25,719 nucleotides of DNA from CAZTAO01 sp964611645 (GCA_964611645.1 CAZTAO010000063.1:1-25719), one strand, 5' to 3'. Shown: positions 7,769 to 15,861, numbered from the stretch's first letter. A program made the numbers and translations. Notes: generated by a model not told the origin, from the letters alone.

Positions 7769-10312
7769 TTAGTTGACTGTCACATACCCCATTACTTTCC
7801 AACCACTTTTCAGGTTTTCGTTATCAGCGACATACATTCGCTCACACAGCTTCTTCCCGCTCTGGCTCTCCTCGAGAGTTATCGGCCAGAGCAGTTCCAA
7901 CTGGCCCGGAGCTATGCCGTTGGGTATTGGCATGTCGGCGAGATTGACTGTGCATTGGCTGTTCTCCAGAATCACCGGTGACCCGGGAGCATAGCCAGTG
8001 CCCCAACTGGTGTTCGCGTCATTCTTGAGGTACACCTTGTTCTGCTTGGCATCATACATCAGCAGCACCGCGTTCACCTGGCTGGAAGTCACGCTGAGTT
8101 GCAGATAGGTCTTCGCGATGTCAGAGTAACCATTGGCGTCTTCAAACAACGTAGCGAAGACCATCGGTGCTCCAAATGGAACCATCCCCCCCGCAGGCAC
8201 TACCAGCATACAGATCGGCGGAATCGGCACGAAGTGCATTCCCATCTTCCTCCAGCCGTCGATCGCCCCCTTGGAGTCCGTGACGTACATCCAACTCAGC
8301 AGGTTTCTGCCCGCCTGCGATGGCTTGAGGCTAAACGCCCACACCACCGTGCGGTCATCTCCGGCCTCGATCACCTGTATATCCCCCACGAATACCGAGC
8401 ATTGGCTGTTCTCCAGAACCACCGGAGTACCCGGAGCGTAACCGGGGCCCCAACTCGTGTTTGTATCGTTCTTCAGATACACTTTGTTGCTGGTCTTGTC
8501 ATAAAACAGGAACATCGCGTTCGACTGGCTGAAGTTCTCGCACAGCAGCACATACGACCGGTTCAGGTCTTCTACACCGTTGATGTCCCTGTAGACGGAT
8601 GTCAGAGTCGTCGGCGCGTCGATGGGCAACGGGTCTGCGTTCGGAGCGATGCTGACGAGCAGAGGCTTCACGTTGTAATAGACAGCAAGCCTCTCCCAAC
8701 CGTCCGTAAGCCCTCCAACGTCCTGCACGTACATATAACCGTTCAGCATCTTCGACCGGAACGGCTCTTTAAGTTCGATGCGCCAGTTGACTTCCATCCT
8801 GTCGTCGATAACATTGACGATGGTTTCCCCGACGTATACGAAGCACTGGCTGTTCTCCAGCACAACAGGCGAACCCGGCGCATAGCCCGTGCCCCAACTG
8901 GTATTTGCATCGTTTTTGAGGTAGCACTTGTTGGAAAGCCGGTCGTAATAGAGAAACACCGCGTCAATCTGAGCAAGGGTGTCGTTGATAAGCACGTACC
9001 CTCTTCGAATGTTGAGCCATCCCTCAGGATCGCTGTATATGGCAGTGAATGTAGACGGCCCGACCGGAGGGTCGCCGCCCCTGGGCAGTAGCGCGTCGTT
9101 CACTGGCGGTCCGGGAACAACGGTAACCATGACCGTGTCCTCAGAAACACGACACCAATCGTCCTCAACCTGCAGAGTGAAGAAGTAATCCCCGGGAACC
9201 GAGATCGACATGCTCATGTTCTTTGTCTGAGTCGTGGAGTCTTCTTCGGGTCCCGCTTCCCATTTCCAGAAGTGATTCAAATTGGCGCTGGGATCGTCGT
9301 GCATCGAGCCCGTTCCAATAAGTGTGAACATGCTTCCCGCCTGCACAACCATATCAGGCCCCGCGTACGCATGCGGCAACAATCCTTCGGCCGGGTCGGT
9401 GGGATTGGTAGTCACGTACTTGCCATAGGAGCTAGTGACGGCGCCAGTCGCGTCGTGGAGATCTACCCTGAATCCCTCGTTATGCCATGCCGCCGGCGCT
9501 CCCGTCGCGCCATCCGCGGCCCGGAATTCTACTGTGATCTGCGTAGCGTCCCATACTGTGCTCAGCGTTTCCAGGTTCCCTGGATTGAGCGGGGTGACAA
9601 TGACGTTAGCCGCCTCTCCAAGCTCCGGCACACCAGTTATGGCGCATGCCTGAGGCTCCCCCTGTCGCATCTGCTTCGGCAGAATATCCAACAATCTGCT
9701 GTCGGTGTACGATGCCCCGGCCTCGCTTTGATCATGGCCGCTGGGGGTGACATTGTGGTTGCCCGAGGCCTGCGTGCCGTTCATCAGGTCCCCGGCCTTA
9801 TTGGTGTCATCCATTCGCTGGGCGTGACCGAGTTCGTGTTTGATGGCCCGCTCCAAGTCCTGCTGAGCAGCCCCCGGACCCCAGTTTTCCTGATTGTCGA
9901 TATTGATTGCCACTGGGCCGACGGCAATGCCTGATGCCTTGTTCTTGGTGACTACAGTCTCGCCAAGCTCCCCACCAGCGCCGTCCATCTTTGTCCCGTC
10001 GACCGAAACATCGTGGTCGGCTTCGGTTCCAGCTTCCAGTTCCCAAGCGCCATTATTCGCAGCAGGGGGATCACCGCTTGAGCCATTCCAGTTGTCCATA
10101 GCTTTCTGGACCGCCGCGGCAAACCCCGGGATGCCTCCCGCTCCGCGCACCCAGACCTTGAGCTTTCGTTTGCTACCGGGATAGTCCCACGTTCCCCATA
10201 CGTCGGCTATCAGGGCAGACGCAGTAAGCAGGGTGACTAACAGGCCCAGGAGCACAACACTCGGCCAGAACCTAAGGCTCCGCCGATGCAGTTCCTCCAT
10301 CCGAGTAAGCAT
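7769..10312 (-). CDS. Secreted metalloprotease-like protein with PKD-like domain and three C-terminal repeat modules
   Basis: An 847-residue protein. ATG 10312 has GGAGG 7 bases upstream. Residues ~15-37 form a signal peptide or anchor. Residues ~45-205 contain HELGHAQRMDD (159-169), a HExxH zinc site with Asp169 at the third-ligand position of metzincins, followed by GDLMNG (175-179), which could be the Met-turn. The family's usual Gly is replaced by Arg166. Residues ~316-400 look like a PKD-like beta-sandwich (AYAGPDMVVQAG...YFFTLQVEDDWC). Residues 402-548, 549-694 and 695-847 are three copies of an unnamed module marked by NKVYLKNDxNTSWGxGYAPG and LENSQC. It is probably an exported surface or secreted hydrolase; catalysis is inferred from the motif only. 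It lies 124 bases after the beta-propeller gene in the same direction. Confidence 0.85.
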   Translation of the reverse strand: MLTRMEELHRRSLRFWPSVVLLGLLVTLLTASALIADVWGTWDYPGSKRKLKVWVRGAGGIPGFAAAVQKAMDNWNGSSGDPPAANNGAWELEAGTEADHDVSVDGTKMDGAGGELGETVVTKNKASGIAVGPVAINIDNQENWGPGAAQQDLERAIKHELGHAQRMDDTNKAGDLMNGTQASGNHNVTPSGHDQSEAGASYTDSRLLDILPKQMRQGEPQACAITGVPELGEAANVIVTPLNPGNLETLSTVWDATQITVEFRAADGATGAPAAWHNEGFRVDLHDATGAVTSSYGKYVTTNPTDPAEGLLPHAYAGPDMVVQAGSMFTLIGTGSMHDDPSANLNHFWKWEAGPEEDSTTQTKNMSMSISVPGDYFFTLQVEDDWCRVSEDTVMVTVVPGPPVNDALLPRGGDPPVGPSTFTAIYSDPEGWLNIRRGYVLINDTLAQIDAVFLYYDRLSNKCYLKNDANTSWGTGYAPGSPVVLENSQCFVYVGETIVNVIDDRMEVNWRIELKEPFRSKMLNGYMYVQDVGGLTDGWERLAVYYNVKPLLVSIAPNADPLPIDAPTTLTSVYRDINGVEDLNRSYVLLCENFSQSNAMFLFYDKTSNKVYLKNDTNTSWGPGYAPGTPVVLENSQCSVFVGDIQVIEAGDDRTVVWAFSLKPSQAGRNLLSWMYVTDSKGAIDGWRKMGMHFVPIPPICMLVVPAGGMVPFGAPMVFATLFEDANGYSDIAKTYLQLSVTSSQVNAVLLMYDAKQNKVYLKNDANTSWGTGYAPGSPVILENSQCTVNLADMPIPNGIAPGQLELLWPITLEESQSGKKLCERMYVADNENLKSGWKVMGYVTVN
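7772..9109 (-). repeat. Three tandem copies of the LENSQC module (metalloprotease-like gene)
   Basis: The encoded copies are residues 402-548 (9109-8669), 549-694 (8668-8231) and 695-847 (8230-7772). Shared positions are Y-D-x-x-x-N-K-x-Y-L-K-N-D-x-N-T-S-W-G-x-G-Y-A-P-G, then L-E-N-S-Q-C, a central W, and a closing D-x-x-x-x-x-x-G-W. Copies differ from one another but each matches the same-numbered copy in the neighbouring gene. Confidence 0.85.
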
Positions 10313-10436
10313 CTTACCGCCTCCGTTGGACCCCGGTGGTAACAGGCCAGGCGTATTAGTTGCCCGATTGGTCCAGTCGTCCGGCAGCCACGCCAGAGCC
10401 CGTCGACAGTCTACAGCGCACTCACATACCCCTCAG

Positions 10437-13388
10437 CTATTCTACTCTCACATAGCCCTTTACTTTCCAGCCACTGTAAAGCAGTTCGTTATCGCGAACG
10501 AACATCCGCTCGCAGAGTTTCTTGCCCGACTGACTCGGCTTCAGTTCAACGGGCCAAACAACCACAAGCACCTTGGGGTCCGGATTGCCGAGCACAATAT
10601 CGGCAACCCGCAAAATGCACTGGCTGTTCTCCAGAGTGACGGCAGCCCCTGGTGTCACGCCAACGCCCCAACTCGTATTGGCGTCGTTCCGCAGGTAGAC
10701 TTTGTTGAGCTTGGCGTCGTAGAATGCAAGCACGGCATTGGCCTGACTGGAAGTCACGCTCAACTGCAGATAGCACCTGTAGATATCGCCATAGCCGTTA
10801 TCGTCAACGTACGCGGCCGTGAATGCCTGCGAGACCCCATACGGGACTGTGCCGCTGGCTGGATCGATGTAGAGGCAAGTCGGAGCCACAGGTGTGAAGT
10901 GTGTCCCGACCTTCTTCCAGCCGTCGTACAAGCCGGGAATGTCGGTGACGTACATCCAACTGAACAGGTTCTTGCCCTCCATCGACGGTTGGAGACTGAA
11001 CACCCAGTTCACGGTTAGGTCGTTGCCTGCCTTAGACACAACGATGTCCCGCACGTATATGAGACACTGGCTGTTCTCCAGCTTGACATCGGTCCCCGGC
11101 GCATACCCTGTGCCCCAACTCGTATTGGTGTCATTCTTCAGGTAGACCTTGTTGGTGGCCACATCATAGAACAGGAACATAGCATTGCTCTGGCTGAAGT
11201 TCTCGCAGATCAACGTGTAGCACTTGCGGATGTCACCGCTGCCGTTGGCGTCGCGATAGAGGCTGGTGAGGCTGGTCTTCGAGCTGACGTCGATGACTTC
11301 ACTGTTCGGATCGATACTCACAGCCTGGGGTTTGACGTTGTAGTATATTGCCATCTTCTCCCAGCCGTCTATCTGACCAAGTGCGTCCAACACGTACATG
11401 TAGGCATTGAGGTTCTTGGCTGCGTGAGCGCTTTTCAACGCGATCCGCCAACTCAGCGTCAGATTATCTCCGCTCCTGCTCGCGGTTGTCGCGCTCACAT
11501 ACACATAGCACTGGCTGTTTTGCAGGGTCACTCCGGCTCCGGGAGCATACCCAGTCCCCCAACTGGAATTGGCATCGTTCTTGAGATAGACCTTGTTGGT
11601 CGCGGCGTCGTACATCACCAGGCAGGCGTTGGCGAGGGCGAACGAGTCATTTATCAGCAGATACGCTTTCTTGATGTCCGCGTACCCGCTGGGGTCGGTA
11701 TAGGCTGCGACGAAGTCCCTTGCAGTTGTGTCGAGTGTCCCACCGGAAGGTGTCACGCTGAGGTTCTGCGGGGGTTTTGGCGCGTAGGTTACTGCGTTGT
11801 CGGTGCTGGTGGAGGCAATACTGGTGTTATCGGATGCGTCGTGGGCCGCGCCGTCCGGAATGCTTACCGTCACGGTGCCGTTGGCCGTCATTCCGGAGAC
11901 CTCTATGACGAATGTCTTGTGATCTTTTGATGGATTGCCGACCTCAGCCGTAGTGGCTCCCGCCGTGCCTCCCAGCGTCACATCCGCAGACTCAAAGCCA
12001 TACACCGGCTCACTGAAGAGGGCGGTGAACTTGATCGGCGACAACTCCGTCGGATCAGCCTGCCCTGCCGCCTGGTTGACCGTCACTGTGGGGCGACTCA
12101 CATCGAAGACGACGAGGTATATCTGCTGTCCGGAGACGCCAGGCATGAGATTGGCAGCTTTGGAGGAAAAAACAACGTAGTTGCCGTCGCCGCTGATGGA
12201 TGGCTGCAAGCTGTCATCGTCGCCGCTGGCGCCGTCATATCCCAGGGAAAGCAGCCTCATTGCTCCGGAGGTTCGATCAAGGGCGTAGATCTGATGGTAC
12301 AATATCGGCACCCCCGGAACGAGGTTCTCCGCGTACGACTCGAAAGCGGCTTTTCCCCCTGTGGTGTCCAGGGAAACGCTTGTGCTGTTGTTGTCCCCCG
12401 GACCGCCGTCAGGCGCTCTCGATATGAGGCGGGTACGCGTGCCAACGGCCTTGCCATAGACCTGAACACTAGTCGGCGCCATGTCACGGATCAGGTTCTG
12501 CGCGTCGGACTCGAACCCCACGCAATCGCCATCTCCCGATATGGAAGCCCACTGGCTGTCGCCATCAGCTGGGTCGCCATCAGCCGAGTGGGAGATCAGC
12601 ATCGTCTGGCTAGTTCCTCGATACCTTGCGAAGACCTGGCGGTCGCTGCTTGTGAAGCCTGCAATGAGGTTCTGCGCGCTGGAATCGAACGCAACAACAT
12701 CCCCATCACCGCTGATCGAACAGTTCCAGCTTTCTCCGTTGCCTTGCCCGCCACCCACGGCGACGGATATCAACTCGATAGCGCCCTTCTCCATGTCACG
12801 GACAAAGACCTGTGGCACCACTCCCGGCAGGCCCTTGAGCATATCAGGAGCATCAGTGGCAAACGCCACGTACCTGCCATCCCCGCTCACGGACGGACCC
12901 CATGAGTAACCCGACGCCGGCTCTCCCCCGGCGTTGATTGAGACGAGTTGGGTCGTGCCTCCGCGGAGATCGCGTATGTAGACGTGTTCGTAGATTCCGG
13001 TGTCCTCGCTTACGAGGTCATGGGCATCAGATGTAAATGCGACAACTCTGCCATCCGCGCTTATTGCAGGCTCGTAGGAGTAGCTGCCGCCAGCCGTGCC
13101 AGTCGGCGTGACGGATACCATCTGCATAGTGCCTGTCTCGCGGTCGACGACATAGACCTGCTCCTTGCCCCCTGTGCTCAGGCCGTCAATCAACTCCGCA
13201 GTGGAGGCAAACGCCACAAACCTGCCATCAGCGCTTATCGAGGGTTCCATCGACTGCCCAACGCCGGGTGATCCGTACTGGTCCTTGGATATTAGGTCCA
13301 TCGCTAAGGCCCATGCCGACGACGAAGCGAAGACAAAGAGAACACAGAGGAGAGCAACAGCAATGAACAGCGAATTTCGAACACGCAC
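10437..13388 (-). CDS. Secreted seven-repeat beta-propeller protein with Ig-like domain and three C-terminal repeat modules
   Basis: A 983-residue protein. The start is GTG 13388, with AGGAG 7 bases upstream. Residues 1-28 are a signal peptide ending at a Ser/Ala-rich cleavage region. Residues ~40-430 hold seven TolB/PD40-like repeats of about 58 residues with the core S-I-S-x-D-G-x-x-V-A-F-x-S (near 50, 108, 166, 224, 282, 338 and 397), enough to close one propeller. Residues ~431-536 are an Ig-like domain (PTVTV...FTALFSEPVYGF...VTVSIPDGAAHDASDN). Residues 540-685, 686-832 and 833-983 are three copies of the LENSQC module found in the next gene. No catalytic motif is seen; binding or surface display is the best guess. 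Confidence 0.88.
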   Translation of the reverse strand: MRVRNSLFIAVALLCVLFVFASSSAWALAMDLISKDQYGSPGVGQSMEPSISADGRFVAFASTAELIDGLSTGGKEQVYVVDRETGTMQMVSVTPTGTAGGSYSYEPAISADGRVVAFTSDAHDLVSEDTGIYEHVYIRDLRGGTTQLVSINAGGEPASGYSWGPSVSGDGRYVAFATDAPDMLKGLPGVVPQVFVRDMEKGAIELISVAVGGGQGNGESWNCSISGDGDVVAFDSSAQNLIAGFTSSDRQVFARYRGTSQTMLISHSADGDPADGDSQWASISGDGDCVGFESDAQNLIRDMAPTSVQVYGKAVGTRTRLISRAPDGGPGDNNSTSVSLDTTGGKAAFESYAENLVPGVPILYHQIYALDRTSGAMRLLSLGYDGASGDDDSLQPSISGDGNYVVFSSKAANLMPGVSGQQIYLVVFDVSRPTVTVNQAAGQADPTELSPIKFTALFSEPVYGFESADVTLGGTAGATTAEVGNPSKDHKTFVIEVSGMTANGTVTVSIPDGAAHDASDNTSIASTSTDNAVTYAPKPPQNLSVTPSGGTLDTTARDFVAAYTDPSGYADIKKAYLLINDSFALANACLVMYDAATNKVYLKNDANSSWGTGYAPGAGVTLQNSQCYVYVSATTASRSGDNLTLSWRIALKSAHAAKNLNAYMYVLDALGQIDGWEKMAIYYNVKPQAVSIDPNSEVIDVSSKTSLTSLYRDANGSGDIRKCYTLICENFSQSNAMFLFYDVATNKVYLKNDTNTSWGTGYAPGTDVKLENSQCLIYVRDIVVSKAGNDLTVNWVFSLQPSMEGKNLFSWMYVTDIPGLYDGWKKVGTHFTPVAPTCLYIDPASGTVPYGVSQAFTAAYVDDNGYGDIYRCYLQLSVTSSQANAVLAFYDAKLNKVYLRNDANTSWGVGVTPGAAVTLENSQCILRVADIVLGNPDPKVLVVVWPVELKPSQSGKKLCERMFVRDNELLYSGWKVKGYVRVE
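10440..11771 (-). repeat. Three tandem copies of the LENSQC module (beta-propeller gene)
   Basis: The copies are residues 540-685 (11771-11334), 686-832 (11333-10893) and 833-983 (10892-10440). Copy 2 carries CENFSQSNAMFLFYD, as does copy 2 of the other gene. Copy 3 carries YLQLSVTSSQ and GKKLCERM, as does copy 3 of the other gene. Confidence 0.85.
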
Positions 13389-13489
13389 AGAACCGCTCCT
13401 ATTCGGGCATACAGTCCCGATCGTTCGTTATAGTGTACTGCTGAAAGGGTCTGCAACACCGGCATCCCGGCACATTCCGACCCTCTCGC

Positions 13490-13518
13490 AATATACCACC
13501 AGTAATGGTCTGTGTCAA
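13490..13518 (-). promoter_or_regulatory. Sigma70-type promoter of the beta-propeller gene
   Basis: On the minus strand a perfect TTGACA (13518-13513) and TATATT (13495-13490) are separated by 17 bases. The start is expected near 13483, giving a leader of about 95 bases. No comparably good promoter was found in the 124 bases before the metalloprotease-like gene, so both may be co-transcribed. Confidence 0.75.
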
Positions 13519-13613
13519 TGGGCTCGAGAGCGTTTTGTGGGTTGGAGATCATTTGGGTGAGTGCTGTTGTTGCAGTTGGGGTGTGGCCACAGGTTCCCCG
13601 GCATTTCGGCCAG

Positions 13614-13643
13614 TTGACTCCCGACCGCGCCTGTGGCTACAAT
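13614..13643 (+). promoter_or_regulatory. Promoter of the ferredoxin-nitroreductase gene with flanking inverted repeat
   Basis: TTGACT (13614-13619) and TACAAT (13638-13643) are separated by 18 bases, about 100 bases before the start codon. An 8-bp inverted repeat, GCCACAGG (13586-13593) and CCTGTGGC (13630-13637), straddles the -35 box and touches the -10 box, as an operator might. A weaker alternative -10, TATGAT, lies at 13705-13710. Confidence 0.6.
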
Positions 13644-13742
13644 ACCTGGCGGGAAGCGAATTTACCGAATGATCCACAGGGTTCAAGGCCATCTTCGTTG
13701 GGCCTATGATGTGGGGAGCAGACAACAAGGGGGTTTGGGATA

Positions 13743-14651
13743 ATGGCAGTCAAGACGAGTCGGGCTTCGGGGGTGGCGGATGTCGCCATCGACAGAGATA
13801 ACTGCAGCCTGTGTGGTTTGTGCATCAAGGTCTGCAAGGGCGGGCCATTGGTCGCAGACGATGGCGCTGTCCGCGTCAACCAGACCATTGGGTTCGGCTG
13901 CATCGGACGCGGGCATTGCGTGGCGGTTTGCCCCATTGGGTGCGTCACAGTGTCCGGTCGCGATCTGCTGCCGGAGGATATTCTTGACCTGCCGCCGGTC
14001 GACCAACGGGCTTCATTCGAGCATCTCAATAACCTGATGCTGGCACGGCGAAGCGTTCGCGAGTATGAGCCGGGGCCGGTGGAGCCGGAGTTGATCGACA
14101 AAGTCATTGAAGCCGCCTCAACCGCACCAATGGGCTTTCCCCCGTCGGATGTGGGAGTCCTCGCATTCAGGACCCCGGCGAGTGTGCGTGAGTTCAAGGC
14201 CGACCTGCTCCGGGAGATGAAGCGGATGCAGTGGATGATCACCCCCTGGGGGCTGGCCCTGATGAGGCCGTTCTACGGCAAAGAGGGAACCGAACTGATG
14301 CGGGACTTCGTGAAGCCGGTAGTTGAGACATACCTGGCAGCAGACGAAGCAGGCGAAGATATGTTCTTCTACAACGCGCCTTCTGCTCTGTTCTTCTACG
14401 GGTCACCCTACTCCGACCCTGCGGACGCCACGATCGCCTCGACATACGCTATGCTAGCCGCCGAGACGCTTGGTCTGGGCACGTGCATGCTGGGGTTCCC
14501 GGGGATACTGCTCAAGTACTCCAAGCGGCTGAAAGCAAAGTACGGGCTTGCCAACAAGATGCAGCCAGGAGTGGCGCTGATCCTGGGAAAACCTGCGGTG
14601 GAGTTCCGAAAAGCAATAAGGCGGCGATTTGCAGGGGTTCAGGACTTCTGA
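13743..14651 (+). CDS. Ferredoxin-nitroreductase fusion protein
   Basis: A 302-residue protein; AAGGGGG lies 8-9 bases before the ATG. Residues ~13-70 form a bacterial 2[4Fe-4S]-type ferredoxin domain: C21, C24, C27 and C31 make a standard cluster motif. The second motif reads C53-IGR-GH-C59-VAV-C63-P, with Arg56 where the second Cys is normally found; Cys67 follows nearby. Residues ~97-300 are a nitroreductase-like FMN domain starting with ARRSVREYEPGPV, with ASTAPMGFPPSDV and a late GLGTCMLGF segment. This fused architecture is common in anaerobes and is thought to pass electrons from Fe-S clusters to FMN; the substrate is unknown. It is a single gene with its own promoter, followed by a hairpin. 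Confidence 0.9.
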   Translation: MAVKTSRASGVADVAIDRDNCSLCGLCIKVCKGGPLVADDGAVRVNQTIGFGCIGRGHCVAVCPIGCVTVSGRDLLPEDILDLPPVDQRASFEHLNNLMLARRSVREYEPGPVEPELIDKVIEAASTAPMGFPPSDVGVLAFRTPASVREFKADLLREMKRMQWMITPWGLALMRPFYGKEGTELMRDFVKPVVETYLAADEAGEDMFFYNAPSALFFYGSPYSDPADATIASTYAMLAAETLGLGTCMLGFPGILLKYSKRLKAKYGLANKMQPGVALILGKPAVEFRKAIRRRFAGVQDF

Positions 14652-14656
14652 AAGAA

Positions 14657-14688
14657 CCCCGGGAAGAGTTGGCTGACACTTCCCGGGG
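14657..14688 (+). terminator. Hairpin downstream of the nitroreductase gene
   Basis: A perfect 10-bp stem (CCCCGGGAAG at 14657-14666 with CTTCCCGGGG at 14679-14688) closes a 12-base loop 5 bases after the stop. There is no T-run, so termination is likely but less certain than at 300 or 6036. Confidence 0.55.
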
Positions 14689-14742
14689 CAAGTGGGCTGC
14701 CGCTCGCAACAGGAGGGATGTTCGCGGCACCTTGGCACGCTT

Positions 14743-14839
14743 GGTTTCGACTACGCTCAACCAGCAGCCACCGTTCGTTGAGCGAAGTCGAAACGAACAA
14801 TGATTGCTCGACGGGTTTCGACTACGCTCAACCAGCGGC
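14743..14839. repeat. Three copies of a GTTTCGACTACGCTCAAC repeat
   Basis: Copy A (14743-14768) and copy C (14814-14839) are direct repeats of 26 bases that differ at one position. Copy B (14777-14794) is an 18-base inverted copy with one mismatch to A. A and B can form a long hairpin. Copy C touches the stop codon of the minus-strand pilin-like gene, so the repeat forms that gene's 3' end. No coding potential is apparent. Confidence 0.85.
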
Positions 14840-15549
14840 TAGTTCTTGTCGTAAGCCGAATCGTCGGCGGACAGGAAGCCGCAATCCATGTCCGGGGCGG
14901 TGGCGCCGAACTTCTGGGTTGAGGCTTTGGCGTGGCCGTCGGCGTAGGCTATGTTGGCTGTGCCGTTGTGGCGGAAATGGACCTTGCCGTAGTTGGCCAG
15001 CGGGTCGCTCGGGGGCCTCAGATACTGGCAGCCGTTAAGCGGATCGCCCCACGCAGCGTCTGCCAGGATGGCCGTCTCGGCGGGTTGGGCGATAGCCCCC
15101 AGGGTGGTCGGTGGGATCGGAGTCGCGGCAGCCAGGTCGCCGCCTATGTAGTTTGCGTTGTACGCATAACCTGAGTTCGGGCGGCCCCACGTGTTGCCGT
15201 TGAACGACGGGCAGGCATTGATCGCGCCCGACTTGGTGTAAGGTCCCAGCAAGCCCTCGGTGAAGGCCCCTGTGTTCCAGTCCACGTGGTAGTCCCAGGC
15301 ATACTCCTGCATCCAGTCCGCGGAGTAATAGTAGGAGAGGCAGACGGTCTCGTCATAGTCTTGTGCGTATTGCAGCCACGCAAGGGAAATCTGCTTCAGG
15401 TTGGACAGGCAGCTTGTCTGCCGGGCTTTCTCGCGGGCTTTGGCGAAGACGGGAAAGAGGATTGCGGCCAGGATTGCGATGATGGCAATCACGACCAGCA
15501 GTTCGATGAGGGTGAACGCACGTTTGCTTTGATTGGGTCGACCGGACAT
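14839..15549 (-). CDS. Type II/IV pilin-like protein with N-terminal methylation motif and H-X9-DG C-terminus
   Basis: A 236-residue protein; GGAGG lies 10 bases before ATG 15549. Residues ~9-33 are a class III prepilin signal: basic leader, then AFTLIELLVVIAIIAIL, with Glu at position +5 of the mature helix. A prepilin peptidase would cut before the Phe. The C-terminus has HFRHNGTANIAYADGH, the H-X9-D-G signature of a family greatly expanded in Planctomycetota, Verrucomicrobiota and Armatimonadota. Such proteins are pseudopilins or surface pilin-like proteins of unknown purpose. No assembly ATPase or platform gene is nearby, so it would be served from another locus. It is the first gene downstream of the cobalamin riboswitch at 15862-16040. 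Confidence 0.9.
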   Translation of the reverse strand: MSGRPNQSKRAFTLIELLVVIAIIAILAAILFPVFAKAREKARQTSCLSNLKQISLAWLQYAQDYDETVCLSYYYSADWMQEYAWDYHVDWNTGAFTEGLLGPYTKSGAINACPSFNGNTWGRPNSGYAYNANYIGGDLAAATPIPPTTLGAIAQPAETAILADAAWGDPLNGCQYLRPPSDPLANYGKVHFRHNGTANIAYADGHAKASTQKFGATAPDMDCGFLSADDSAYDKN

Positions 15550-15657
15550 CTCTACTTTGCCTCCGAAAGTGTTTACGCCGTCCGTTGAGAATCACTTTCG
15601 ATGGCAAGCAGAGTTGGAGGCCAAGACAATCTGGCAATACGGCAACGGCGGAGAAAA

Positions 15658-15734
15658 CGTCACCCTGAACTTGATTCAGGGTCCACCGGCTCCGGCTGAG
15701 GTCTTGTGGATGCTGAATCGAGTTCAGCATGACG
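15658..15734. repeat. 77-bp double-hairpin palindromic element
   Basis: CGTCA at 15658-15662 pairs with TGACG at 15730-15734, and two hairpins lie inside: CCCTGAA/TTCAGGG (15663-15681) and ATGCTGAA/TTCAGCAT (15710-15730). The compact symmetric form suggests a MITE-like or REP-like mobile element. It sits between the riboswitch terminator and the pilin-like gene. Confidence 0.7.
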
Positions 15735-15759
15735 TGATGCTCAGCCAGACCGCATTGCC

Positions 15760-15811
15760 ACAAATACAAAAGGCTCCGCGTCCACTTCGCAAGGAGAATG
15801 GGCGGGAGCCT
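15760..15811 (-). terminator. Intrinsic terminator following the cobalamin riboswitch
   Basis: On the minus strand AGGCTCCCGC (15811-15802) pairs with GCGGAGCCT (15779-15771), followed by TTTTGTATTTG. It lies about 50 bases beyond the aptamer and is the likely expression platform, ending transcription when B12 is bound. Confidence 0.75.
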
Positions 15812-15861
15812 ACTGGTATAGTTCGGTCACCGTCATCTTTGCCTTCGAAGATGAATCACAT

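Noticed and set aside
8099..9091. A 330-codon open frame on the plus strand, with others nearby such as 9272-9934 and 10233-11018
   Set aside because: It lies opposite the repeat modules of the minus-strand secreted proteins; those have signal peptides, promoters and conserved motifs, while the plus-strand products are rich in His, Arg and Val without any domain.
15353..15769. A 138-codon minus-strand frame between the riboswitch terminator and the pilin-like gene
   Set aside because: It overlaps the pilin-like gene in another frame and reads through the palindromic element, so it is not a credible riboswitch target.
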